Part shown: positions 42,036 through 53,756 of the stretch, piece by piece
How the letters are laid out: the number at the start of each line of letters is the position of its first letter
How positions within the stretch are numbered: position 1 is the stretch's first letter
Source: Tritrichomonas musculus
Taxonomy: Eukaryota > Parabasalia > Tritrichomonadida > Tritrichomonadidae
Assembly: GCA_039105265.1 (NCBI GenBank)
Contig: JAPFFF010000008.1
Coordinates: 4,898,001-4,962,000, forward strand
DNA length: 64,000 nt
Direction: 5' to 3'
The notes under the pieces: model-generated
Told to the model about the DNA's origin: nothing
Databases searched by the model: none
What the model saw: only the letters and a program-made list of their open reading frames with translations
Translations under genes and position numbers: made by a program

Positions 42036-43004
42036 TCTTTAATTTCGAGTTTTATTAAAACTGATACTAAATAAAAAACAACATCGACAATCCTTTCATC
42101 TTTTTCATGAAATAAGTTAATAACGTTTTTTGAGTTTTTTTTAAAAAGTTTTTTTCAAAAAGATGATCAAAAGCCTATCACAATTTCCATTCAACTTAAG
42201 TTTTAATAAAACAAAATAGAACAAATGAGTCATATTAGTTTAAATGACATTCTTACTCTACAAAAAATTCATTAAAGAATGTTTTATCATTCATTACATT
42301 CAAGAAGAAAATTCGAAGAAAATTGAGTTTTTTTTAAATCACAATTCTTTCGAATGCCTAACAAATTATTGAAAGCGCTTTGTCAATTTAATATTTCATT
42401 TTGGGTTTAACATCACTGAAAAAATAAAAATGCAAACAATGAAAATTAATAAAACATCAATAAATGAGAATGGTTTCCGTGAGTTTATTTGCTGAAAGTC
42501 ATTTAATATTCATTTAATAAACAATTTCTTAAAAAACAAACAAATAAAAAGGAACAAATAAAGTAAGAATAAAATTACTGTTGAAAACAAGAATAAACCA
42601 TTTAAAAGAATCTATCCTTACTCCTGATGCATAATTAATAGTTTCATAATTAATAAAAAGATTAAAAAAAAAAAAACACGAGTATTTTCATTCAATAATA
42701 ATGAGTGCTTTTAAAGAATAATAAATTAGCCAACACGATAATTAAACCTCAAAATTGTAGAGGAAAATAATGAATAGCATTTTTCTATAAATAATAAACT
42801 TTTCGAATTCATGACTGCTCATTTTGTATTTTGTTTTCTGTCATAACCAAAAAGAGTGTGAAAACAAAATCAAAATTTGACACATGAAGTTATGAATTTA
42901 CACAAGTGATGCTTTATTTTTCAATTATTCATCACTGTCCCTTATAATTAATACGTATATAAGTTGATGATTCTAATATGTTTATGCTATTTATTATAGA
43001 GAAA
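42036..43004. other. Arm sequence without a gene
   Basis: AT-rich, matches the reverse complement of about 57,693-58,630 in the right arm at high identity. No coding frame seen. Confidence 0.4.
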
Positions 43005-43256
43005 TCTTCAATTTTTTCTTTGCATCAGATGATTTGTCTTCATATTGCGATATACTAAATGCAATAAAAATATCTTTTGAAAGTGGTTTGATGTGATCTA
43101 ACTCCTTTTTCACTCCCAAAACATTCACGAAGTTATCTTTTTCATGGAATTTCAAATTCTTAGAATATTTGATAGAAGAAGCAATTTATATTAGATTTTC
43201 ATGTGTACTAAATTGGATTTTGCTTGTGACACTTTCATTTGCAATCATCAAAAAAA
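43005..43256 (-). pseudogene. Left copy of the 84-residue ORF, broken
   Basis: Counterpart of the intact ORF at 57,438-57,692. Here a TAA replaces the Glu codon after ENLI (about codon 21), and several codons differ. The rest of the frame is still readable to the end. Confidence 0.45.
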
Positions 43257-43267
43257 CTCTTCTCATT

Positions 43268-43915
43268 AAGTTCAAATTCAGAGCAGAATAGATGAAGACA
43301 ATAAATATAAATTTTTAATTAATAATTTTTATATATCTATATAGATATAACTGAGGAGAATTATTATATACAAATAGAATATTTGTATCTCTAATATTTA
43401 TGGAAAAAATGAGGTGACAATTTTCAAAAATCATTATCCAGATTTCATGATAAAAGCTATTTGCATAGCTTTTATTTTATAATTATATTCAAATTATATA
43501 TTAGTAGGCTTGATATTTTGAGAATAGATATCAAAAAAGTCACTTTTTTACATCTGATACTCGAATGTAAATTTGAAAGTAGTAATCTTAGAATAACATT
43601 TTGAGAACAAGTAATCTATGGATAACGACTTGAGAATGAAAATCTGAAAATTATAATTTGGGAATAACGATCTGAGATTTGTAGTCTTCGAAAATAAATC
43701 CAATGAAAGCTATCTGGCATTAGAAAGAAATAAAGCTAACTTGAATATAACTATTGTAAGATCACGGAAATGTTTCTTTATGAACTTTTTATTTAAAATG
43801 GCGCCAAAGACATTGAAAATACTTACCGTTCGGTTCAAAAATAAAACCAGCTGATGATTGAAAAAGCTGATATATCATCTCTGAATTTTTTGGCACTTTT
43901 CTTCTTTAAAAAGCT
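43268..43915. other. Left-arm private sequence
   Basis: AT-rich DNA with no counterpart in the right arm. At about 43,560-43,720 there are several irregular 'taatctgagaataac'-like phrases. No gene seen. Confidence 0.35.
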
Positions 43916-45738
43916 GAAACGGTATTTTTCATTCAAAAAGTGGACACCTTGTTGGTGAGGTAACTAGCAAGCCTTGCAAGGAACTTTTACTCTAAATATT
44001 ATATTATATAATCAATGATTATGATTTTTTCTAACATGAAATGTTATGTTATTAAATAAAAAACAATTTTTCTTTAGAAAAAAAAAAATTAAGTCAAAAA
44101 TTTTTGTTCACCAATAAAAAAAATTTAGAGGTATTCATGAAGAGATCTAGCCTAAAAATTAGATAGATAATAAAATATTATTTTAAATATTTTATATTTA
44201 TGCTATAATAGAAAGTATATAATGTTTTATACGTTTGATTTCGAGATATTAATATAAATAATATTTCTATGACTAAATGGCTATGGAGAACTTTTGTTAG
44301 AGAAATTAAATTCTCAATTTTGAATATCATTAACAAAAGTTGTTTCTTTTGAAAGAAAATATTTCAATGAAAATGGAGTAATATTTCAAATGATTATTTT
44401 AAAATTGAAATAAAATAATTTTTTGTTGCTGCTGATTTATTTATATAATATTTTAATATATTTTATTTATATTATCTTATTTATTTTTTATGTAATGTTT
44501 TATATTAGATTTATATATATAATATGGATTATTGAATATTAAGATAAATTCATAATTATAATTTGAATAAAGATTTATTATTGAAATGGCGATCATTTTT
44601 TTGAATACATGATTAGTTTATATATTGAATGAAATAAAATAAATATTGAATTAATATATTTTAAATTAATCAATTAAAATATCTTGATTAATCATTTTAT
44701 TTTTACAATAAAAAATAAAATACAATAATATTCAAAATACATTAAATATGTTTAGTGATATATATACTTGAATACTTTCTTATTTCTTGAAATACATATT
44801 TTTAAACTCTTTTTATGACATTTTACACCATTAAAATAAGCCATTAAAATCAAAACCATTTTTTCTCAAAATTAAGCGTATAAATATCTTAAACACCAAC
44901 ATATACATTAATACATATAATAAAATATCATATGGAAAAGTATTATATAAAATTCTAGGCTGAAAAAAAAGATATGATAAGTTTATATAAGAAAAAGATT
45001 TTAATTTCTTTTTATTTCTGTATATAAATCTAATTTAATTTGAAAAATCTAATAATTTAATTAATCTTATGTGTATCAATGTAAATATATTTGGAATTTT
45101 CAAAAATCATAAAGATTGAATGAAATATTAAAGATATATCAGATTAAAATTTTTATAAAATAAACAGTGTAAGACATTCTTAAAATGATTATATCGAGCA
45201 GCCAATTAAAAATTATTGATTTGAATGCATATAACTTAATATTGATGGAAATAATGAGATTAGAAAAATTCAAAAAGACGTTAAGTCACTTAACATGAAT
45301 ACCTCTAAAAATTTTGACTTGAAATTTGAATTCAAAATTTTTTGATATACTAAATTTATAAATTCTTGATTTGTTAGTTCATTAAATAAAATGATTCATA
45401 GCAATCTTCAACGAAAAGCAGAAACGGTATTTTTCATTCAAAAAGTGGACACCTTGTTGGTGAGGTAACTAGCAAGCCTTGCAAGGAAATTTTACTCTAA
45501 ATATTATATTATATAATCAATGATTATGATTTTTTCTAACATAAAATGTTATGTTATTAAATAAAAAACAATTTTTCTTTGAAAAAAAAAAAAAAAAATA
45601 AAGTCAAAAATTTTTGTTCACAAATCAAAAAAATTTTGACTTGTAATTTGAATTCAAAATTATTTGATATACTAAATTTATAAATTCTTGATTTGTTAGT
45701 TCATTAAATAAAATGATTCATAGCAATCTTCAACGAAA
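43916..45738 (+). repeat. Tandem duplication of the HAD-gene 5' region (about 320 bp per unit)
   Basis: Unit 1 is 43,916-44,126 plus 45,307-45,420, split by the element at 44,127-45,306. Unit 2 is 45,421-45,738. Each unit starts GAAACGGTATTTTTCATTC, contains the phrase ACACCTTGTTGGTGAGG, and ends inside the first eight codons of the HAD gene (ATGATTCATAGCAATC). Unit 1 therefore carries a 25-codon stub ORF that ends in unit 2. The right arm keeps the end of unit 1 and all of unit 2, so the duplication predates the palindrome. Confidence 0.75.
44127..45306. mobile_element. hAT-like non-autonomous element with 8-bp target duplication
   Basis: Ends AGAGGTATTCATG and the reverse complement, flanked by AAAAATTT at 44,119-44,126 and 45,307-45,314. 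The uninterrupted tandem copy at 45,629-45,636 shows the empty site. The 8-bp duplication and AGAGG-type ends fit hAT (inference). 1,180 bp, very AT-rich, no ORF. Confidence 0.75.
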
Positions 45739-46541
45739 TGATAAAACAAAGCAAGTTTTATTAATAGATTTTGACCAAACAATCAGAAACGGAGGAGGAA
45801 CAAATGGAAAAATTATTCGAGTCTTATACGAAGTTCTAAATGAAAGAGGAATGGACGAAAAAACGATACAAAGAATCAGTCATCAAGCAACGAGAGAGAA
45901 GAGATACGGCACATATAACTACATCCTTTCATTATGTGGGAAAGACGTTAAAGAATTCAATGAAATGTGCTCAGAGATTTTTAATCGAGTTGACTACAGC
46001 AATGTTCGCCGAGATGAAAAACTGTTCAAACTTTTAAAGAAAGCATCGAAAAAATATAATTTGTATATTTTGACAAATTCTCATCGAACACATGTTGACA
46101 TATGCTGCAAAATATTGTTTGGTGTTGGAATAGATGATATGGAATTCATCAAATGTTTTGATATCACAGAAACATATGAAAACGGACGTTTTCTTCGAAA
46201 ACAAGATGAAAACGGACTTGAAAAGGTATGTGAAAGAATTGAAGCAAATATGTCAGAATGCATATTAATAGATGATAATAAAGGAAACATTATTACGGCG
46301 AAGTCAAAAGGAATGAGAGCAATTCATTTAAAGAAAAACAAACTCACACTTCATCATATATTGAAAGTACTCAATAATATATAAATAATTGAACATAAAT
46401 TAATTATTAGTTTTTTAGTTTTATGTATATATCAAATAATAATGTATCAAATAATTATGTTCAAATAGACAAAAATAGAAAGAATACAGCTTGTTCTATT
46501 GAACCAATTGAAGAAAGCAAAAGCAAATGAGTCAATTGACT
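45363..46541 (+). repeat. Left arm, inner segment, of the giant inverted repeat
   Basis: Matches the reverse complement of 51,119-52,309. It includes the HAD gene and unit 2 of its duplicated 5' region. Homology stops at GTCAATTGACT on the inner side. Confidence 0.85.
45713..46384 (+). CDS. HAD-superfamily phosphatase, pyrimidine 5'-nucleotidase-like, left copy
   Basis: A 223-residue protein with the HAD motifs in order: motif I Asp19/Asp21 in LLIDFDQTIRN, motif II Thr121 in YILTNSHRTH, motif III probably Lys163, and motif IV Asp187-Asp188 in CILIDDNKGNI. Motif II followed by His, and the end 'IDDNKGNI..AKSKGMRAIHL', resemble the Sdt1/Phm8 group of nucleotidases that remove phosphate from pyrimidine nucleotides or lysophosphatidate. 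Substrate is therefore inferred. Cap between motifs I and II is helical (C1 type). ATG start. The right-arm copy differs at three residues (N/K10, Q/P14, L/V206). Probably functional given intact motifs. Confidence 0.8.
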   Translation: MIHSNLQRNDKTKQVLLIDFDQTIRNGGGTNGKIIRVLYEVLNERGMDEKTIQRISHQATREKRYGTYNYILSLCGKDVKEFNEMCSEIFNRVDYSNVRRDEKLFKLLKKASKKYNLYILTNSHRTHVDICCKILFGVGIDDMEFIKCFDITETYENGRFLRKQDENGLEKVCERIEANMSECILIDDNKGNIITAKSKGMRAIHLKKNKLTLHHILKVLNNI

Positions 46542-47429
46542 TATATTATATATTTATAATTATATAAGATTTTTTTCAGAAAACTTGTCCTTTTATATAT
46601 ATATTATTGGGTGGAACAAAATGCTATTTATTGAGAGATTAATGTTTCGATTCTGGAAAAATATCATTTTTATAAAAATCAATGGACAAAAATATTTCCT
46701 TCAGTTTTTCAAAGAAGTGGATTTTTAAGACAAATTAACAAATAGTTCTTTCACCAAAATTCACTCAAAATGAATTTGAATTAAAAAATTATCATAGTGC
46801 TAATCATACAAAATATCGATTAAAAATGAATGCTAATCTAAATTGAATAATAAAATCAGTTCGAACCATAATGAATTTAAAATTCATTATTTGTCATTTC
46901 AATGGAAAAATTCCAATAAAATAAATCAGAATAAATAATTTGTTCCGATTAAGTAAATATATTATTTCGATTAAGTAAAATAAATATTTCTGACTTTGTA
47001 AACAAGTTTTCCTGACTACGTAAAGATTTTAGAGGGAAAAACGATGAAAAGTATGTTTTTTTTTTTTAATTTGATGTAAAAAGTCAATCTTTAAATCAAT
47101 ACTGAGGTCATATGCCGCAGTGCTCTACAATAGGGAGCTCCATATTCAATGGAACATGAGCCCATGATATTTCAGTAAAATATTATGAGTAGCTACTCAT
47201 AATAGTAAATTTTGAGTTATCTGAATGTGTGTTTAAAATAAATTGACTTTTAAGTTCATTTAACTCTATATCTAATCAAGTGAAAATTTCTTCTGTAGGA
47301 GGCCAAAACAACAGTATTCATGTTGGCATTTAGTACATTTGAATGTAAATATTAAAATTATTTAATAATAATAAAAAAATGATATGTTTATATAACCTTT
47401 AATATTAAGAAAAATAAATTTTAATGTTT
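46542..47429. other. Start of the palindrome's unique centre
   Basis: AT-rich, no gene recognised. A 24-bp perfect palindrome with core ATGAGTAGCTACTCAT lies at 47,181-47,204. Confidence 0.4.
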
Positions 47430-49091
47430 TTAAAAATAATTTTTGAGTTTTGAAAAGAAAGATTGTTGCTGCTGTTGCTGACTTTCTGATTCATTTGTAT
47501 CATTTTGACCACGCTGCATTTTCGCATGATAAATATCAGTCGCAAGTGCATAAAAAGCTTCTTCAACATTCTTATAATTATCCTCAGAAGATACCTCAAA
47601 ATAACGAATGTTGTGTTTTACTGTCAATTCTTCAATTTCTTCACTCGTTACAAACATATTTGTTCCTTTATCGCCAATCAAAATAGCATTCAGCGGCAAT
47701 TCACCACCATCCTTTTCACAACTTTTCATCAAATCTTTAATCATTTCAAACGAGCATTTAACATCTGAACTGAATACAAAAACGAATCCAGCAGCACCTC
47801 TATAATACGCAGATGTAATTGATTGAAACTTTTCTTGTTTATCTGTGTTCCATATTTGAAGTTTGATTTTGTTTCTTTCGATATCAAAACATTTTGTAAC
47901 ACAATCAACTCCGATCGTTGTTTTAAAAGTTTATGCCTCAAAAGTGGATGAGTCAAGATGTTTTGTAATTTCAAATTTCTTAGTATCTGAATGACCAACT
48001 ACCAAAATTTTAAATGGCTCAGAATTGTCAAAATGTTGATCAGACTGAACTTTTTCTGAGGGTTGACTTGATTCCACTTTTTCTGTGATTTTAACGTCTT
48101 CTATTTCAACGACTTTTTCTGGTCCTTTGGTAATTTTTTTGAATTTTTTACTGGGATCAAATGAGCTGTGATATTCTTCTGTATAGTCAATATAGTTGAA
48201 GAGCTCGTTAGCATTAACCGTTTCTGTGATGAAGTCAGAGTTGTTTTTCAATTCAAAAACGATTTCTTCAAAAGTTGGCCTTTGTTTTGGATCATCGGAC
48301 CAACAACGATTAATGAGATCCTTATAACAATCAGCAATTGGACATTTGAATTCAGGACGATATTTTTGTGTCACAATTTTTGAATAAATCATTGAAATTG
48401 TGAACTCTTTGAATGGTTCTTCTAAAGTCATCAATTCATACACAATCAATGAGAATGCATAAACATCGCCTGCTTTTGAATATTCTTCTCGAATCCACGT
48501 CTCAGGTGGAATGTAAATCGGAGTCCCTTTGAAGCCTGACTGCGATTCTGCGCTCATGCTTTCTTTATTTGAATTGAAAATTTTTGAGAGGCCAAAATCG
48601 CAAATTTTTGGAAATAAATAGTCATCTTCTAATATGTTCTCGGGTTTTAGATCTCGATGAATTATGTTATGTGAATGTAGGTAAGACATAGCAGGAGCAA
48701 TACCAAAAATATTAATTAATTTTTTCGTATTATTCCATTCTTGTGGTGATAAACCTTGACGTTCGAGCTTGATAATTGATGATAATGAGCCATTAGAGGT
48801 ATATTCGGTAATAATTACTCGTTTTGGATTTTGATTAAAATTGATTGGACTATAGCCAATAAATTTAAGCACTGAAGGATGATTTAGTTGAGCAATAATA
48901 TTGACCTCACGTTGAAGATTAAGGTTTAATGAATTGTCATCTTCTGATAAAGGAATGGAAGAGATCTTGGCAGCATATATATTATTCGTGTCTTTTTGCA
49001 CAACTTTAAAAACCTTTCCAAAACTTCCTTGACCAATTTTATCTATTTTTGTATATTGGCTGAGATTTAAAAAGCTATTTTCTTCATTCAA
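47430..49091 (-). pseudogene. TKL-like protein kinase fused to a Rab-like GTPase, broken
   Basis: One frame runs from 49,091 to 47,430, with a single TAA at 47,931-47,933. The kinase (about residues 14-285) has GQGSFG (20-25), Lys42, Asp147 in HRDLKPEN and Asp165 in CDFGLSK, so it would be active. A Lys/Glu linker leads to a Rab-like domain: degenerate P-loop FKILVVGHSDTKKF, then after the stop TTIGVDCVTKCFDI, LQIWNTDKQEKFQSI, AYYRGAAGFVFVF and ILIGDKGT. The GxxxxGK(S/T) loop has lost Gly/Lys, so GTP binding is doubtful. A Gln run and KLKNYF end the protein without prenylation Cys. The frame starts at TTG, with a stop directly upstream and no ATG near. Stop plus lost start suggest a recent pseudogene. 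Confidence 0.75.
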
Positions 49092-49596
49092 TTATGGGAT
49101 TAAATAACCTCTCAATTTTTTCTGAGTATATTTGTCATCATCTCAGAATCCTAAAGCAGTTCTGAGAATGTTATTCGTTATTTTTTATTTTTTTATGAGA
49201 ATTATTGAAAATCATCCGTTATAATTTTTTTAATAGAAATCATCAAAATGATTATATCTTTAAAACAGGAGTAAAAAGAAAATATTAAGCTGAATATTAA
49301 TATTTTTCATAAAATATACATATTTAGTAATGAAAATTAGCATAAAATCTTTAGTTTTATTTAAAAATAATTTCAAATTTGAAAATTTGGAAGATAATTT
49401 TAATTATTCTAAACAATACAATCACACTAATTGTGAATAACATCCATCTCGGATAAATTCTTGGTCCATCTTAATGGAATTCAAAATGTAATTTATAATG
49501 AATAATGTATAATTGAATTTTGCAACAGAAAATAACATTGAATAAATAAGCATCTTCTTTTTATGAAAGAAAACTATTCTTCAACATTCACAACAA
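49092..49596. other. Intergenic, AT-rich
   Basis: Lies between the kinase-Rab pseudogene and tRNA-Lys. No feature seen. Confidence 0.4.
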
Positions 49597-49669
49597 GCCT
49601 TCGTAGCTCAGTCGGCTAGAGCATAGGACTTTTAATCCGAGTGTCGCGGGTTCGAGTCCCGTCGGAGGC
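49597..49669 (+). tRNA. tRNA-Lys (anticodon TTT)
   Basis: Folds as a cloverleaf. The acceptor stem is GCCTTCG/CGGAGGC, the D arm GCTCAGTCGGCTAGAGC, the anticodon loop CTTTTAA with anticodon TTT, and the T arm GCGGGTTCGAGTCCCGT (B box GGTTCGAGTCC). The A at 49,670 would be the discriminator base. No intron. A T6 run at 49,671-49,676 is a Pol III terminator. It lies in the unique centre of the palindrome. Confidence 0.95.
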
Positions 49670-49945
49670 ATTTTTTGCTTTAATTTTTATAGAAATAATT
49701 ATCATTTATTCATACAGTTGCTAAAAAATTGTCAAATGATAAGCATATTGAATTGTATTGAATATATTTTTACTAACTTTACACTTTCCATTGCAAATAA
49801 TATAATTATCTTGAAATATATAATAAATGAATATACATTTTGATCTAAGTGATGCAAAATTGGATTAAGAATGTATTCAATTTGACATTCCTTTCAGATA
49901 TGCCTCCACAAATCAAAAAATTTTAACAAATATTGAAACCACTTT

Positions 49946-50809
49946 TTGAATAAAAATAACAAGCTAAAAAATGTCAATAATTTTTTAAGAGAAAAAAGAG
50001 TTGAAAAAGAAGTTCGAAGAACCCGAAATCGTGTAATTAAAGAAGCAAAGGGTGTTAGTGTACAAGCGAAAAAAGCAATGCACCAAGTTCAAGAACAAAT
50101 GAAAGATCCTCGTATAAGAGCACTTGCAGCTGATGCAGCAAAAAGCCTAATCAGAGGCCAAATTGATTTACAGTCAATTGCACTTTGCGCTTCAGGCTTT
50201 ATTGGACTGGGAACAGCCAAAGAAAAAGTGGCCAGCAATGGCTTGAAGTAGCTCATGGGAATTGTTTCACTTGAAAATCCACAAATTGATCACAATCAGC
50301 AACAATAAGATAACCAAACAACTCAGAATGAAGAAGGAGAAGTTGATGAGAACGCTTTAAGAGATGCACTCGAAGGTTTAATGAAATCTATGGAAGATGA
50401 TTTTAATAATAACTCATTCTCTCCTCAGATGATACAATCCCGTCAAACATACAGAAGTATAATTAACATTATGGTAGGTGACAGTGTCGCATGTGCAGTT
50501 ACTGATTCAGGAATTTGGTTGGCTGATGTTTTAGATGACATTGATAATGAAAAATTAGTTGCTATTGATGATGAAAAGTTCAACTCAAGCACTCAACGCT
50601 TGTTTCAACAATGGAACACTTTGTATTCGTTAGCTATTAGATTGGCTTCTCAAGAAAAGTGCTATGACTCTGTTGATGATTTTAACAATTGGCCTGCTGA
50701 AGATAAGGCAAATGAAATCTTAATGAGTGATATGTCTTTTATGCCAAGTTTCTGCATAACTTCTAAAAAACTTATTAAATCAATCAAAGAGAGTTTGGAA
50801 CAATCATAA
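49946..50809 (+). pseudogene. Decayed gene of unknown family
   Basis: One frame from a TTG at 49,946 to 50,809 (about 288 codons) has two in-frame stops, a TAG at about 50,249 and a TAA near 50,306. The first part is a basic helical stretch (REKRVEKEVRRTRNRVIKEA) followed by an Ala-rich helix and a Gly/Ala patch (CASGFIGLGTAKEK). The second part is acidic and Asn-rich, then a folded-looking region (VGDSVACAVTDSGIWLADVL). No domain recognised. A CACTTTTTGAA motif overlaps the start. No ATG is present until inside the basic stretch. Confidence 0.5.
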
Positions 50810-51118
50810 AACTTCAGTAAAAAACTACTTTTATTTTTAATCTTTAAAATTATCACAATATCACATTTGATCTTCAAAAACAATTACTACTCGGCGTTTA
50901 TGATCTTCTGAAGTATTAATGATAATTTAATTTCCTATTTTTTGAATATTTATTTTTGTTTGCAATGAGAACATTTATCTTTTTAGATAATAAAAGTTTA
51001 TAAATTGAATTAAAAATTATCATTTTCTTAATTTGAAATATTATTACCTCAACAAATATTTTTCATGCATTATATATTGTATATAAAAATATAATTGCAA
51101 TATGTGGTTCAAATTTGC
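50810..51118. other. End of the palindrome's unique centre
   Basis: AT-rich, nothing recognised. Confidence 0.35.
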
Positions 51119-52059
51119 AGTCAATTGTCTCATTTGCTTTTACTTTCTTCAATTGGTTCAATAGAACAAGCTGTATTCTCTCTATTTTTGTCTATTTGAA
51201 CATAATTATTTGATCGATTACTATTTGATATATACATAAAACTAAAAAAATAATAATTAATTTATGTTCAATTATTTATATATTATTGAGTACTTTCAAT
51301 ATATGATGAAGTGTGAGTTTGTTTTTCTTTACATGAATTGCTCTCATTCCTTTTGACTTCGCCGTAATAATGTTTCCTTTATTATCATCTATTAATATGC
51401 ATTCTGACATATTTGCTTCAATTCTTTCACATACTTTTTCAAGTCCGTTTTCATCTTGTTTTCGAAGAAAACGTCCGTTTTCATATGTTTCTGTGATATC
51501 AAAACATTTGATGAATTCCATATCATCTATTCCAACACCAAACAATATTTTGCAGCATATGTCAACATGTGTTCGATGAGAATTTGTCAAAATATACAAA
51601 TTATATTTTTTCGATGCTTTCTTTAAAAGTTTGAACAGTTTTTCATCTCGGCGAACATTGCTGTAGTCAACTCGATTAAAAATCTCTGAGCACATTTCAT
51701 TGAATTCTTTAACGTCTTTCCCACATAATGAAAGGATGTAGTTATATGTGCCGTATCTCTTCTCTCTCGTTGCTTGATGACTGATTCTTTGTATCGTTTT
51801 TTCGTCCATTCCTCTTTCATTTAGAACTTCGTATAAGACTCGAATAATTTTTCCATTTGTTCCTCCTCCGTTTCTGATTGTTTGGTCAAAATCTATTAAT
51901 AAAACTGGCTTTGTTTTATCTTTTCGTTGAAGATTGCTATGAATCATTTTATTTAATGAACTAACAAATCAAGAATTTATAAATTTAGTATATCAAAAAA
52001 ATTTGAATTCAAATTTCAAGTCAAAATTTTTTTGATTTGTGAACAAAAATTTTTGACTT

Positions 52060-52090
<31 letters not shown>

Positions 52091-52309
52091 CAAAGAAAAA
52101 TTGTTTTTTATTTAATAACATAACATTTTATGTTAGAAAAAATCATAATCATTGATTATATAATATAATATTTAGAGTAATATTTCCTGGCAAGGCTTGC
52201 TAGTTACCTCACCAACAAGGTGTCCACTTTTTGAATGAAAAATACCGTTTCTGCTTTTCGTTGAAGATTGCTATGAATCATTTTATTTAATGAACTAACA
52301 AATCAAGAA
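51119..52309 (-). repeat. Right arm, inner segment, of the giant inverted repeat
   Basis: Reverse-complement match to 45,363-46,541. A T-run at about 52,063-52,090 is much longer than the corresponding A-run in the left arm. The match ends at AATCAAGAA (52,301-52,309). Confidence 0.85.
51276..51947 (-). CDS. HAD-superfamily phosphatase, pyrimidine 5'-nucleotidase-like, right copy
   Basis: 223 residues, differing from the left-arm copy at three positions only (Lys10, Pro14, Val206). All HAD motifs are intact: DFDQT, ILTNS and the IDDNKGN motif. Its upstream region contains unit 2 of the duplicated 5' sequence. Two intact copies in opposite orientation point to a functional, possibly dosage-relevant, gene pair. 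Confidence 0.8.
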   Translation of the reverse strand: MIHSNLQRKDKTKPVLLIDFDQTIRNGGGTNGKIIRVLYEVLNERGMDEKTIQRISHQATREKRYGTYNYILSLCGKDVKEFNEMCSEIFNRVDYSNVRRDEKLFKLLKKASKKYNLYILTNSHRTHVDICCKILFGVGIDDMEFIKCFDITETYENGRFLRKQDENGLEKVCERIEANMSECILIDDNKGNIITAKSKGMRAIHVKKNKLTLHHILKVLNNI

Positions 52310-53756
52310 AAATGTATGGAATGTTTTTTGAAATATTTTTATCTTTTTAAATAGTAAATATTGATCGGTAACATTGATGATTCATTTCATACTTATGATG
52401 TATTATATATATTTAACTTTATAGACCAATTAATTTTTTCTCATCAAAATGGAATATCTGCATGATACCATCATATATGTGCATTTGTATTTGCTTAACA
52501 TATGTTTCGTTGTTTTTGAATGCTAGTTTGTATATTATATCACTTATTATTTCACAAATTATGAAGATATTATAAAATAAATTTACGACTACAAAAAATG
52601 TGATTTTTCTGGAGAGATTGGCTTAACCGTTTAATATAATTTTCGGATATGTTATTATATAATAAAATTAATGGTTTTTTATCGAGGCAAAGAAACTTGA
52701 TATAGCCATTAAAAAAAGATAAAAATGTTTGAAAACTAAATCCTCTCAAATAAACGTCTATTTTATTTTAATATTCATTTTTTTGAATAAGCACGTTTTT
52801 TGGTTCTCACAAAAAATCCAGAATTTTCTGGAAAGACTGGAATAATATTACAAGCTCTAAACAACTTATGCCTTATAATATAAAATATAATGAGGTTTTA
52901 CCGAGCCAATTAGGTTAAATATGTTTCTATTTTAGGATATTTATGTTTTCACAAATTTTTACATAAAAGCTTTTCAAATATTTTGTGAGTATAAAATTTG
53001 GATTATTTATTTTTATCTTATTAAAACAATTTCCTAAATAGAATATATATTAAATATATGATATAAATATGATAAAATAAATATAAAATGAAACACAAAA
53101 ATTATTTACAAATAAATACATATATAATTATAAATCTCCAAATGCATTCAAAATTTAAAACTCATCCATAATTCAAAGGTATAAAAATATTTTGATAAAG
53201 CATTCATAAATAATTGTATGAGCTATTTTAATTTCTCATTATTAATGAAAATAATGATAGATTTTTATTTTCTCAAATTATTGTATGTAATCATTCAATA
53301 AAATTAATAACATTTTATTGAAATTTAGATCAGAGTGTAAATTTCCAATATCTTATTTAATTTTTCGAAACCTAAATTATAATTAATAATTATATATATA
53401 ATAATTTATAATCATTCATATATCCAATGTATAATAAATTTTTATTGATTTACATAATGGATTACTTGAATCGTATTTTTGAATACTTAATAGTTTTTAT
53501 TTATTCAATTTATATATTTTGTATATATCTCACAATAAAATTTAAATATAATATTTTATGGCTATTATAATAATATAAAATTCAATATAAAAACATATTA
53601 TAAAATATGATGATTTAAAACCCACTAGTTATTTCTATTTCGTTTTTTTCGAGTTTCCATACATTTATCAAGAATTAAAAAAAATTGAGAGAAAAAATTC
53701 TTTCCTTTCAATTTTTGAATGTCTTTACAAAAAGTCTCTTTTGAGTAATCAGTACC
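52310..53756. other. Right-arm private sequence, AT-rich
   Basis: Not matched in the left arm. No coding-like frame or element ends seen. Confidence 0.4.

Larger units (their letters stand above)
35554..43267 (+). repeat. Left arm, outer segment, of a giant inverted repeat
   Basis: Apart from insertions, this segment matches the reverse complement of 57,420-62,000. The outermost matching bases are AGTGGAACTTAT here and its complement ending at 62,000. Identity is roughly 90-95% in non-coding parts by eye and near complete over the 183-residue ORF. The 4.06-kb transposon (37,038-41,097) is present only in this arm. Confidence 0.85.

Noticed and set aside
47450-47805. Plus-strand ORFs of 65-87 codons
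   Set aside because: Antisense to the Rab-like domain of the kinase-Rab pseudogene.
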